Assembly: GCF_964204645.1 (NCBI RefSeq)
Contig: NC_134028.1
Coordinates: 12,439,001 to 12,503,000, forward strand
From: Tubulanus polymorphus
Taxonomy: Eukaryota; Nemertea; Palaeonemertea; Tubulaniformes; Tubulanidae
Reading direction: 5' to 3'
DNA: 64,000 nt
Part shown: piece after piece, positions 1 to 9,945 of the stretch
How the letters are laid out: each line of letters starts with the position of its first letter
Position numbering within the stretch: position 1 is the stretch's first letter
The notes under the pieces: generated by a model
Database searches by the model: none
Seen by the model: only the letters and a program-made list of their open reading frames with translations
What the model was told of the DNA's origin: nothing
Position numbers and translations under genes: made by a program

Positions 1-353
1 CGCTTCGCTGCCGCTCCACTCCGCGACCAATTGATTTATTTACAATACACAAATTCATATAATCAAATATATTCAAATAATAATAATCATTCTATTATTT
101 AACTAAAATACACACGGCTATGAAAATATATTATAGTTTTAAATTACTTTTGATATTTATTTTTTAATGAACTCGACCATTTAACCTTTAACCTGAACCA
201 ACTAAACCCCTATTACTCTTAAAATATTTATATATATGAATAACATATATATGAATAACATATATAAGTAATTAGAAAAGTAGGCTTTCAGATCAGAGTA
301 CGAGCTCTTATAGAATAGATATGTAGATACATTTTAAACATTATTTCAATATT
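1..353. repeat. Left flank with a degenerate extra TIR copy
   Basis: No gene is seen. From about 160 to 353 the sequence resembles the inner half of the Polinton terminal repeat found at 491-680: a diverged acctttaacctgaa stretch, cccctattactcttaaaatatt, then tcttatagaatagatat and acattatttcaatatt. It therefore looks like a decayed fragment of another terminus lying directly outside element A, either a nested older insertion or a duplicated TIR. Positions 1-60 are more GC-rich and unexplained. Confidence 0.6.
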
Positions 354-540
354 AGTAATAGGGGTAAAAGGCTTTCAGATCAAAGGTCGAAGGGTCGAGC
401 TCGTAAAAAATGAAAATAACAATAATTTATAGTTGAATTAGTCGCGCACACTCCTAATTCAACTGTAAATTATTGTTATTTTCATTTTTACTCACTCGCC
501 CCTTCAACCTTTAACCTGAAAGCCTATTACCCCTATTACT
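354..540. repeat. Terminal nested palindrome (hairpin end), element A left
   Basis: The outer 187 bp fold on themselves. An inner arm at 404-441 pairs with 454-490 over about 37 bp with one mismatch and one indel, around a 12-nt asymmetric loop, tcgcgcacactc. The outer arms 354-403 and 491-540 also pair, imperfectly, at roughly 42 of 50 positions. Such a tip is reminiscent of hairpin telomeres of linear DNA viruses or parvovirus ITRs. That role is inference. Confidence 0.85.
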
Positions 541-778
541 CTTAAAATATTCATATATATATGAATAACATTTAAATGAATAACATTTAAATTGACAGAT
601 TATTCAATATAAAAGTGTAAGCTCTTATAGAATAGATATATAGATATATTTACAACATTATTTCAATATTCATATTTGTATGAGTTAGATTTTTAAACAT
701 TAAAAGTGTTAGTAAAGTGTGATTGAAATAATTCATATTTAAATCATTGAACTTCTAAAATCAATTTAGTAAAAAAAT

Positions 779-789
779 TTGATATTAAA
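779..789 (+). promoter_or_regulatory. Early-class start motif (gatattaaaATGGAA), HNH gene
   Basis: The bases gatattaaa directly precede ATGGAA. The same context occurs inverted at PolB (17168), and close forms precede the OB-like gene (13425) and the small ORF at 1808. It differs from the T-run motif at virion-type genes and probably marks an early or replication class. Confidence 0.5.
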
Positions 790-1459
790 ATGGAATCAGA
801 ACAACCACAAACTATCAATATTACAAATAACACTGGTGTCATAAACATATACTACAAGAAGTGTTCTAAATGTGAATTAGATAAATTAGCTATAACAGAA
901 TTTAATAAGCGTAAGATTAGCAAAGATGGTTTTCAATATTGCTGTAAAACTTGTACTAAACTATATACCAAACAATATCGAAAAGATAATAGAGAAGCTT
1001 ATAATGATTATATGACAGAATATATGAGAGAAAGATATCAAACAGATCTTAATTTTAGATTAAAACAATGTTTAAGATCTAGATTAACACAATTATTCAA
1101 CAAAGAAACACATTCAGAAACACTATCTAATTTATTGGGTTGTTCAGATTAATTCTTAAAATCATGGATAATATATCAATTCGACGATAAAATGAAGATA
1201 GATAATTATGGTGAATACTTTCATATTGATCAAGTGTTGCCGATTTCTAAATTTGACATGAATGATGAATACAATAAAAAAACTTATTTGGAATTGGAAT
1301 AATCTAAGACCTTTAGAAAAGAAAGTAAATATAATTGAATCTAATAAACTAGATTTACAGTTATATTTAGATCAACTGGATAAAGCAAAGACATTTGTTG
1401 AATTATGGAATAGTATTTCACAGAATCAACCGCATTCTGAGGTTTTAATCAGTGGTTAG
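790..1459 (+). pseudogene. HNH endonuclease with N-terminal zinc ribbon, broken
   Basis: The N-terminal half (790-1152, 120 aa) has a treble-clef/zinc-ribbon-like pattern, CSKCELDK then CCKTC, followed by a basic helix with FRLKQCLRSRL. The C-terminal half has the HNH core (FHID, PISKF, then NNLRPLEK), typical of HNH nucleases in large DNA viruses and mobile elements. The gene is broken three ways: TAA at 1150-1152, one extra A in an A-run near 1275 that shifts the frame, and the second histidine of HIDH replaced by glutamine (HIDQ). The start is the ATG shared by both TIRs. A second partial copy lies at 2360-2652 and a third in element B at 20127-20604. Confidence 0.75.
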
Positions 1460-1807
1460 AAAGCCGGCAATTCTATTTGAGCTTTGTATGTATATAATAC
1501 ATAGCTTTTGCTTACTACTAAAACATATGTTGCCAAATATATCTTGTTTTAAATTCTAAAGAATTAATTAACTTCATCACAAAGAACATCTGTGCAGAAA
1601 TAATTAGTTTGGTCGAACGTGCGCCACGTCGGCAGTTAGAGATCAACTTTCACATACATAGTACGTATTGGATATTCTCTCTCAAAACACAGTTTACAGT
1701 TCTAAATCTAAGTGTAAGTACCGTTTTTTGTAGTTATTATGAAGTAGGGAAACCTTTAAACATATTTAAGTACAGTAATTCATTTTCACGACATCTTTTA
1801 GATTAAA
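1460..1807. other. Spacer between HNH copy and small ORF, element A
   Basis: No convincing gene; the open stretch 1609-1806 has no recognisable features. Segments such as cagttctaaatctaagtgtaagtac match element B around 18620-18660, so this is homologous leader DNA of the gene that is complete in B at 18865-19596. Confidence 0.5.
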
Positions 1808-1927
1808 ATGGAATACAAAGATGAACCAGAAATTCTAAGCCAACCATCGGAAAAGGAACTAATGCTGCTGGATAGTGAAACTCAGGAATCAATAGAAATG
1901 GAGGATGAAACTCTCGTAACACACTGA
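1808..1927 (+). pseudogene. Truncated acidic ORF, remnant of the B-specific gene
   Basis: A 39-codon ORF starting ATGGAATACAAAG and ending TGA. Its end (ESIEMEDETL) resembles the acidic N-terminus of the element B gene at 18865 (ESFDIEDETL), and the leader upstream is also alignable. Element A seems to have lost the rest of this gene. Too short to assign a function. Confidence 0.5.
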
Positions 1928-2010
1928 AGGTCTTTGTAATATAGATATCAAAAAATGTAATCTCGATTGTATATATCTGTTTTAATATTGTATTGTTTAC
2001 TGTTAACTAA

Positions 2011-2228
2011 GTATTGCGCAATAACCGGTCCGATTGAACCGCTTTTCTATTGTTCTCCATTGTTCTATTATTGATCGTTGTTGACGGAAACAGCTGCTCA
2101 ATATTGATTGGTTACAGTTCTATGTTTGAATGTTGTAGTTTACAGAATTAAAATATAACTGTGTATTGCGCAATAACCGGTCCGATTGGACCGCTTTTCT
2201 ATTGTTCTCCATTGTTCTATTATCGATC
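2011..2228. repeat. Direct repeat of about 66 bp, two copies
   Basis: gtattgcgcaataaccggtc and about 45 following bases occur at 2011-2078 and again at 2163-2228, nearly identical, 152 bp apart. The core contains palindromic ttgcgcaa and accggt. It lies between the small ORF and the second HNH fragment. Function unknown; a regulatory role or a duplicated insertion footprint are both possible. Confidence 0.7.
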
Positions 2229-2359
2229 GCTAAAATTTACATAATAAATATATGTGTTTATGAAATAATATTTCCACCAGTCGTTTCGTTGAATTGATTT
2301 TCAGTTGAGGATTTATTGTCGAGGATCCGAAATGACTTATCAAAAGCAGCGAGGAATGA

Positions 2360-2652
2360 AAAAGGATGACGTTAGTCGAAGAAATGGAAGAGGATTCTAA
2401 AATATTAATCAATTTTATTAAAAATTTGATTTATAAATGGAAAGGAATGATGAATACAATAAAAAACTTATTTGGAATTGGAAGAATTTAAGACCTTTAG
2501 AAAAGAAGGAAAACATAATTAAATCTAATAAACTAGATTTACAGTTATATTTAGAACAGTTAACAAAGGCAAAGAAATTTATTGATCAATGGAACAATGA
2601 TCCAAATAATGAACAATACGTTGAGGAATTTGATATCAAGGATCCGAAATGA
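2360..2652 (+). pseudogene. HNH endonuclease fragment (second copy, C-terminal part)
   Basis: The 71-codon ORF 2437-2652 repeats the C-terminal end of the HNH protein (WNWKNLRPLEKKENI and a charged tail), without zinc ribbon or HxDH. Its upstream part begins ATGACGTTAGTCGAAGAAATGG, nearly identical to the start of the element B copy at 20127, so both derive from a chimera in which another 5' segment was joined to the HNH gene. In A the middle has been lost and the fragment cannot be an active nuclease. Confidence 0.65.
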
Positions 2653-2954
2653 CTTATCTGGACAGTTATAATTACTGCTCCTAATAGATAAAGAAAAGTA
2701 GTGAGATATCAAATAGAATTCAAAAAAAAGTATTTAAAAAACAATAACTTCAACTAGCTAGTGAATTCTATTATATTTTTAATATTTTCTTTTCAAAAAG
2801 AAAATACTTTATATTTTGAATAGATTCAAATAGAAATTCTTTAAATTCAAAAAGCTAGTATCAGTAGTCAATACTAGAATTCTTTAACTTTAACTATCTA
2901 GTATCATTTGAAGAATACTTATAATATTTTTCTTATTAAATTTCTCTAATATAA
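2653..2954 (+). promoter_or_regulatory. AT-rich intergenic/promoter region, element A
   Basis: About 300 bp with no gene, over 75 percent A+T, with repeated agctagta words and direct repeats of attctttaa. The last 35 bases, acttataatatttttcttat through ctctaatataaATG, are almost identical in element B (20815-20851), so the promoter of the downstream gene cluster probably lies here. Confidence 0.5.
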
Positions 2955-3557
2955 ATGACAAAGAAATCGAGTAAGAATAGTATTGATATTGAAAAAACAT
3001 TAGATGATTTGGGCATTAGTGATAATAAGGATCCAGTGGTTTCTAATTCTATTCAAGTTAATAACAATATTGATTATGAATACTATTTATATTGTTAACA
3101 CCATCTTGAGTTACTAATTGCTGGCGGGAAATCTAAACAATTTTTAACTAAGACCATTACTTTTCAAGAACTAGACTCTATGAAACCAGATAAAGTAATA
3201 AAATATTTTAAGATTTATGAAGAAGCTAGATTGGCTCGAATAAATGATTCTATTTCAGATAGTATTATAAAATGTTATTCAAAATTATGTAACCGGTTAA
3301 TGAAGATTAATGATGAAAATAAATTATATAGTGATTTGAAAAATGACTCCTTAGTTATGACTGAATTACAAAAATGGGTTGGATATGCTTCATTTCAATT
3401 AGGATCGGTTATGACATTAATTTCTACCGGCGTCATAACATTTTCGAACATCAAACCTATGGAATATAAATCAGGTAAGAACGAAACAGATGTACTACAA
3501 CCAAACAGTGAAACAGAAAATGAATCAGAACAAAAATTAACTAAAATAAACGAGTGA
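2955..3557 (+). pseudogene. Unknown Polinton protein, one nonsense codon
   Basis: About 200 codons from ATGACAAAG to TGA, in one frame apart from a TAA near 3098 after YEYYLYC. The middle is helical and basic (LARINDS, KLCNRLMKIND). A hydrophobic stretch near the C-terminus (YASFQLGSVMTLISTGVITF) could be a membrane segment, followed by an acidic tail. I do not recognise the family. Element B has the same gene at 20851-21457 with different breaks, which shows both descend from an intact gene. The stop overlaps the start of the next reading frame by 8 nt, as at the integrase/ATPase boundary. Confidence 0.65.
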
Positions 3558-3918
3558 TGGCGTTAAGAAAAAGCCTAGATCCGAGAAACAAATTAAATGG
3601 GCAAGAGAATTAGGTAAAAGATCTTCAGAATTAAAAAAAGCTAAGAAAAAGAAATTAACTGATATAAATGAATCCCAGACTTTATCTGATGTTGATTCAA
3701 ATAATAATCCATCTAATTCTTCTAATGCTGGAAGTAATTATAAATTATATATTACAACTGGATTAGTAACAGTTATTATATTATCCGGTGTAATATATAA
3801 ATCAAAATTCAAATCTGATGATAAAGATGATTCCAATGACAATAAACCTATCATACCAGAAAATAAGTCAAATCATAAAGTCATTGAAACTAAATCTAAA
3901 TTATTATCAATGGATTAA
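3550..3918 (+). pseudogene. Single-pass membrane protein, start codon lost
   Basis: An open frame of 122 codons in which the ATG seen in element B (21450) has become ACG. The N-terminus is lysine-rich (about residues 6-40), followed by an Asn/Ser-rich linker, a membrane segment (YKLYITTGLVTVIILSGVIY) and a charged tail. No further lesion is present, so only initiation is damaged. Function unknown; it sits between the preceding unknown gene and the integrase in both elements. Confidence 0.65.
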
Positions 3919-3924
3919 AATAGA

Positions 3925-5016
3925 ATGAAAAAAGAACAATATTTAAGAGATTTATATTATAACCCAGAAAGTGAAGTATCATATTCTAACGTTTCAGAAT
4001 TATGGAATAAAATTAAATCTGATAATGAAAATGGTAATATAAAATATAGTGAACTAAGATTATGGTTACAAAATCAACCAACATATCAAATCCACAAGAA
4101 AATGGATAAAACTAATTTAACAAGAAAAGTTATGGTTTCATATATCGATCAACAATGGCAAGCAGATTCAATTGACATGAAGAACTTAGAAGAATACAAC
4201 AAAGGATATTTCTGGATATTAAATGTTATAGACATATTCAGTAGATACGCATGGTCAATTCCAATCAAAAATAAAACTGGAATAGAAGTGACAAATGCTT
4301 TTAAATCAATATTTAAAGAAGCTATTCCAGATAAGATACAATTTGATGAAGGTAAGGAATTTTATAACAAACATTTCAAAAAACTATTATCCGATAACGA
4401 TGTAGAATATTTTTCAACACATTCAGATAAAAAAGCATCTATTATAGAAAGATTTAATAAAACATTGAAAACTAGAATGTGGAAATATTTTACTGCTAAT
4501 GAAACGTATAAATATATCGATGTGTTAGATGATTTAGTGAAAGGTTATAATAATTCTAAACATAGTTCTATAAATATGAAACCTATACAAGCTAGAAAAG
4601 AAGATAATTCAGAAATAGTTTGGAATAATTTATATGGTGTGTTTGTTACACATGATTTCGGAGAACCTAAATTTAAAATGGGAAAACACGTTGGAATATC
4701 TAAATATAGAAAAACATTTTATAAAGGTTATACCCCAAATTTTACAGAAGAAATATTTAAAATTAAAAAGATAATATTAACTAAACCTTTTGTTTATAAA
4801 CTAGAAGATCTAAAAGATGAAGAAATATAAGGTTATTTCTATGAACAAGAATTATCACTTGTACCAAATCCAGATGAAATAGAATACAAAATAGAAAAAG
4901 TATTGAAAACAAAAACTCTTAAAGGAAAAAAGTATTCTTTGGTGAAATATAAAGGGTATGATAATAAATTTAATGAATGGATTTTATCTAGTAAAATTAA
5001 AAGAATAAATGAATAA
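3925..5016 (+). pseudogene. Polinton RVE integrase, chromodomain cut off by a stop
   Basis: Retroviral-type DDE integrase that would insert the element into host DNA. The catalytic acids match the intact element B copy: D in WQADSIDM, D in QFDEGKEF, E in SIIERFNK. The frame is collinear with B over 364 codons but has TAA at 4828-4830 (codon 302, Leu in B), so the 301-aa product would lack the C-terminal chromodomain (4870-5000). The C-terminal coding sequence is otherwise preserved, so the stop is recent. The frame ends within ATGAATAA, overlapping the ATPase start by 8 nt. Confidence 0.9.
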
Positions 5017-5619
5017 AGATTTATTCATATTTGAACCGCATAATATGTTAGTTACTGGTGTAACCAATTGTGGTAAAACACATTTCATATTAGATTTGTT
5101 AGAAACTATTTATAAGAATCATTTTGATAACATTATATTATTTTGTCGTACTTATGAAATGAATAAAACATATAATAGAGGTATAGTTAAGATGAAAAAG
5201 TTTATTATATTAGATCCTAAAACAGTAAAAGAAAATTTAGATAATTGTATAAAAATAGCAATTGATACTTATAAAGGATCAAATACATTATTCATTGTAG
5301 ATGATTGCGCAAATTTACATGATTCAAAAGTTAGAGAAAGTGTGTTATGTTATCTAGCTTTCTCTGGAAGACATTTCGGGATATCAACATGGGTTTTAAA
5401 TCAAAAATATAATTCAATTGTTAAAGACTTTAGGGAGAATATAAGTTTCTAGTTTTATTTTATAACAAAGATAAAAAATCTATGCAACAATCATTGGAAG
5501 AAAATCAAATTATACCTACTGAGTTACAAGATGAAAATATGAATAAATTAAAGAATAATAAAGGTTCAAAATTATTACTGAGACTACAATTTCCCTGTGA
5601 ATATAAATTTATAAAATAA
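5009..5619 (+). pseudogene. FtsK/HerA-type genome-packaging ATPase, frameshifted
   Basis: A32-like packaging ATPase that would pump DNA into the capsid. Walker A is GVTNCGKTH (residues 17-25) and Walker B is TLFIVDDC (about 93-100), followed by the conserved FSGRHFGIS and NQKY segment (sensor/arginine-finger region). One A is missing near 5444 compared with element B, ending the first ORF at 5452; the rest (LQFPCEYKFIK at the end) continues in another frame to 5619. Element B carries a different frameshift, so neither copy is functional as it stands. Confidence 0.88.
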
Positions 5620-5645
5620 AATTTATAATTTGGAATATTATAGAA

Positions 5646-6010
5646 ACTAATTTATATATCTATGTACTAGACGTACGAGTAAGAAAGTAAGATTCTTGCC
5701 AAGAAAGTAAGAAAGTAAGAATCTTGGTAAGAATTCTTACGTACGTCTAGTATATAGATATATAAATTAGTTTTATAATAATTATTCTAAATTTAAATTA
5801 TAAAAATGAATAAATTATATGTTTTCTCTTAATAATAATAAAAATAGATTATATTATAACTATTTCTATACTAAGATTAATAATTTTATGTTTTTAATTT
5901 TTATGAAAACTATTATATATATATATCTATGTACTAGTCGTACGAGTAAGAAAGTAAGATTTCTTGGATTCTTACTCGTACGTCTAGTATATAGTTATAT
6001 AAATTAGTTT
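5646..6010. terminator. Two long hairpins between convergent gene sets
   Basis: Inverted repeat 1 has arms 5647-5684 and 5734-5770 (ctagacgtacgagtaag core). Inverted repeat 2 repeats the design, with arms about 5919-5950 and 5971-6000. The spacers consist of aagaaagtaag repeats. The rightward genes end at 5619 and the leftward set ends at 6019, so the pair probably ends or processes transcripts from both directions. Termination is inferred from position only. Confidence 0.55.
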
Positions 6011-6018
6011 TATAATAA

Positions 6019-7172
6019 TTATTCTAATTTTGTTTCTAATATATTTATAAAATCATCTCTGTTTATATCTAATTCACCAAAAGGTAGATTTATTAATTTT
6101 AATTGAGCCATCTTAACATAATTATTAGTAGGTAAATGAGCTTTTTCTCTTAATTTTTCTAAGTATTCATCAAAATCATCATAATCAAAATCAAATGATG
6201 TCCAAAATTATTTATCAGATACCTTAAATCTATCTTTCTAAAATATAATAATTTATATATTTGTTTAGTATTATCTTCTGCATAAGATAATAATTTATCA
6301 AATAACAACTTATAGAATATATAATATTGGTTAGTTTTAGGATTAAAATATTTGATATATTTATTTGGGTTATTTAACAATGGTATCATACTCACCATTT
6401 TATAAACATTAATTAGATGTAACTTTGATTTATAATGAGTATTTTCATCAACAGGTTCAATTTTCTTATTACAATATTGGCACATTTCATTTCTTTCTAT
6501 TTCTTCTAATTTCTTTTCATGTTCTTCTAACTTCCTTTCATTTTCGATATGCGCTTGAGATTTTTTATGTTTAGAAAAATTACTTTTAGAAATATCTAAA
6601 TCACAAATGTTACAATGTTTTTTAGAATCATCAATTGTTTCATTATCATTAGTTTCAATTGTATCAACATTATCTGTTATATTATCTATGGTATCATTTG
6701 TTTCAATTGTATTAACATTATCTATGATATTATCTATTATATTATTATCAGATATATTATTATCATTATTATTCTTTTCTTTTTCTATATATTTATTTGA
6801 TTTCTTATGTGATGCCCAATTTTTATATGATATATATTTCTTACATACATCACAATATTTTTCATTTGTCTTTTTGGTTTTGATATCAGGTTCAATCTTA
6901 TCATTATTAGATGTAGAAGGTATTACATTATTAGATGTAGTAGGTATTACATTATTAGATGTAGTAGGTATTACATTATTATCAATTACATTACTTAAAT
7001 TATCAACAACTTCACTTTTATTATTATCTATTTCTATTAGTTTAGTTTTATAATTTTTTAAAATAGGATCAAATATCAAAGCTATATTACAAGGTATTAC
7101 ATAATATAAACCATCCTTATTTTCATGTGTATCGATGTATGGAATACGTTTATATACTTTACCTCCTTCCAT
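6019..7172 (-). pseudogene. C2H2-like zinc-finger protein, C-terminus frameshifted
   Basis: Leftward gene starting ATGGAAGGAGGTAAAG. The N-terminal domain (about 1-60) is shared with the element B gene at 24818. A NNVIPTTS repeat follows (three copies), then three zinc fingers of the CxxC...H form (CDVCKK, CNICDL, CQYCNK) separated by Asn/Asp-rich low-complexity sequence, and a helical tail. The uninterrupted ORF stops at 6159, but near 6205 the sense switches frame and continues to TAA at 6019-6021 (ending DFINILETKLE). Probably a nucleic-acid-binding protein; its role in the element is unknown. Confidence 0.65.
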
Positions 7173-7204
7173 TTATTATATAAATTTTTATTAAAGTTAA
7201 AATT

Positions 7205-8460
7205 TTAATACATAACACTATTTAATTGAGAATTTACAATATTTAATTGCGCTTCAGATATAATATAAATATGCATTTTGAAATTTAGGCTTCCTTTTTT
7301 CTTTGTCATGAATAATTGTATTCCATCTTTAGTATTTTGTAATTTTTTCCCAGAACCATGTAATGAATTATCCTCTGTTGTTCTAAAATCTAACCATAAT
7401 TCATATTTATTACCGGTATAATAATCAATTTGATTAATGTTACAATTTTCAGATGATTTCACTTCTTCATTCATAAAATGTTTTCTAATTTCTGGCCATT
7501 GATCTATCATTCTCATTCCTTGACAAAATATTTTATTTGCTATTCCTTCGATAGTTATTTCTACTTTTGTTATTTCAGGATTATAATACTTATCAACCTG
7601 TATTGCACCATTATAATATGTTGCAATGGTAAAAAATATTAATATACCTTTAATAGATCTTCTTGGGAAGTTAATATTCTCATTAATAATTTCATCATTT
7701 GCATTAATAGTTACAGTTTTAAATGTATCAATATAATCATATAATAATGAAAATCCTTGATTGTATTGAGTTTGAATTATACTTGAAATATTTTCATCAG
7801 TTACTGTATCATATTCTAAACATATATTCGATAATTTATAACTCATATCTTTATTAACGCTAGATATTACAATTTCATTAACAGGAGCAAATGTTATTTC
7901 GAATATAACATCTTCTTGAATTGTGTATTTATATAAAGGCGCATTATTATTTATCAATTCAAAGTCTAATGGAATTTTATATTTGCTTCCATAAATCTTT
8001 TTAATCAAATTATCAATTTATCTACAGAATTAGTTAATATTGCATTGTGTGCTTCTGATCTTAGTTTATTTTGGTTTTCTGATTGGATTCCTTGAAATAT
8101 CATATTATTTCTATTTTCTTTAGTTAACCATAAATCTTTTTAATGCATAAATAAATTATAATCATCTAATGAGAAAACTGTTTCCGGACCGATCTTTATA
8201 GTTAATTTTTTAATCAAATATCTTCCAACATTATCAACAACATAATTATTATTATTACCGGTTACTTTTATATCGGCTGATAAATAAATACTATTTGGAA
8301 CATAAAAAGTATTTTGTGTTAATCGAGGATTTCTAACATATAAAGTTTCATCGGGATTAATATTAGAAGGGTTATGAGTAATTATATGATGTGATCTTTC
8401 TGCTTAAATAGCATTAGATATTCTATGATTCTTAGAAGGATTGATATAACTCCCACTCAT
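7205..8460 (-). pseudogene. Major capsid protein (double jelly-roll, hexon-like), broken
   Basis: Polinton capsid protein that would form the icosahedral shell. The N-terminal part (8460-8010) contains the signature VGRYLIKKLTIKIGPETVF and KDLWLTKENR; the C-terminal part (8008-7205) contains GSKYKIPLDFEL, EITIEGIANKIF and RTTEDNSLHGSG. The start ATGAGTGGG sits in a perfect late-type motif. Lesions are TAA near 8404, TAA near 8141 and a frameshift near 8010, which leave a 267-codon open frame that only begins with a TTG. Element B retains just the last third (24851-25257). Confidence 0.85.
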
Positions 8461-8476
8461 TTATTTAACAAAAAAA
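8461..8476 (-). promoter_or_regulatory. Late-class start motif, capsid gene
   Basis: On the minus strand TTTTTTTGTTAAATAA runs directly into ATG. The pattern of T6-8, a few bases, then TA(A/T)ATAAATG recurs at most virion-type genes of this strand. Confidence 0.6.
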
Positions 8477-8500
8477 TTAATTATTTATTTTTGATCATGT

Positions 8501-9929
8501 TTACTTGATATTTTTTGATATCATATTTACTAACCCAAAAATAATTGCACTTACAACTGTAATTAAAAATAAAATAATATGTTCAGCAGCAAAGTTAATA
8601 ATGTTTCCTAGAGATTTTAATATAAAACCAACAATTGATGCAATAACTCCTGGCAATGCTGTAGCAGATTTCTTTGATAGTTCCAATAAATATTTTGCTA
8701 ATTTCTTTAAACCATCCTTAACTTTATCTTGTATAGAATCTTTGTCATTCGGGGGTTTATCCGGTTTATCGGGAGTAGGAGTAGATTTTAAAGCATTTGA
8801 TATTGCTAAACCTATTGTTGTAAATACCATAGTTACAGCTGTTAGAATTGAAAGAATTGTTATTCCTTCTAATTTAAAGTATAATCGTATTCTATCTTTC
8901 AACGATATCTTAGAATCTGGTTTTATCAACAAATCTTTAAAAACATCTTTTAATCTTTTAAAACTATTACCATATTCTTTTAATAATATATCTCTTTCAC
9001 CTTTCAGTACTTCTAAATTATCTTTTAAATTATCAATTTCTTTTTCTAAACGTAATTCTTTTTGCCTATATTCCATTTCACCAATTACTTGATGGTCTAA
9101 ATCATACTTTAGTTGTTCTATCTCTTTATTTTTATTTTTATCAGTTAATTCTTTAAGTACTAATTTTAGTATCTCTTATACTTTTATTATGTGCAATTTT
9201 ATCAGCTTCATTTCTTATACTAATAATTTTTCTAATTGCTTCATCAGAAAATATATTTAAATCTTCTAATTCTTGATCTGTTGCATCAAGTAATCCATTT
9301 GGTAAAAGTTTTTCAGTTTGAACTCTTCTTGATTTAATTTTACTAGTTTTGGAATTATCAGCTTCTTTAGGAATTTAATTATCTTAAAAAATTTAGCATT
9401 GCTTTGTTTAAATTCTCTTCTATTATCAATTATCTCTTTTTCTGTAACATCAGTTATAACATCCTTAATGATTTTCTTAATTCTATCTGGTTTTAATAAA
9501 TTAAAAGTTGATTGTGTTATTATTTTATCGTTACTTTTAAGATTTGAAATCCTAAAATAATAGTTGCCTTTCAATTTCCAATAATAATCGCCATTTAAAT
9601 ATTTCAAATCTTCTACTAAATAATCCATACCTTTATTTGTTATATTGAAACCAGATCTTTTTAACATTGGTTTAAAATCGCTAGCAATTTCATTATATTT
9701 TAATTTTTTTTTCTAATTCTGGTACTTCATTTTGAATATCTATCCTCGATTTAGCTCCTCTAATATATTCATCTGTTGATGGGGTTTTTGAACCAGGAAC
9801 AACTTCTGGTAAATTAGTATTATATTCTGGCTCATTATCATCATTAAAACTTGCTTCATCAAAATCATGTTGTTGTTCATCACTTATACCAGGTTCATAT
9901 AAAGGATCTACTCCACCTTCTACATCCAT
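8501..9929 (-). pseudogene. Large coiled-coil, two-membrane-segment virion-type protein, several frameshifts
   Basis: Three open pieces (9929-9693, 9667-9266, 9076-8501) read as one gene of roughly 470 codons. Frame changes occur in an A-run near 9705, near 9370 and near 9170; the intervening sense is preserved. The order is an acidic N-terminus, a basic globular part (LNGDYYWKLKGNYYFRI), a coiled coil (QKELRLEKEIDNLKDNLEV), membrane segment 1 (ITILSILTAVTMVFTTIGLA), a Pro-rich linker, an amphipathic region and membrane segment 2 (HIILFLITVVSAIIFGLV). The position next to the capsid gene and the late motif suggest a structural or membrane-active protein. Exact family not recognised. Confidence 0.6.
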
Positions 9930-9945
9930 TTATATAATAAAAAAA
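9930..9945 (-). promoter_or_regulatory. Late-class start motif
   Basis: Minus-strand TTTTTTTATTATATAA immediately before ATGGATGTAG of the coiled-coil protein gene. Confidence 0.55.

Larger units (their letters stand above)
354..796 (+). repeat. Left TIR of element A
   Basis: About 440 bp that reappears inverted at 17163-17588 with only scattered differences. The match runs from the outer AGTAATAGGG through the terminal palindrome, an AT-rich stretch and a promoter-like region, up to and including the start codon ATGGAA of the outermost gene. The genes at both ends (HNH endonuclease and PolB) thus share one promoter. Confidence 0.9.

Noticed and set aside
6607-7053. 148-codon plus-strand frame
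   Set aside because: Shadow of the zinc-finger gene and its repeats.
8505-9092. 195-codon plus-strand frame
   Set aside because: Shadow of the coiled-coil membrane protein gene on the other strand.
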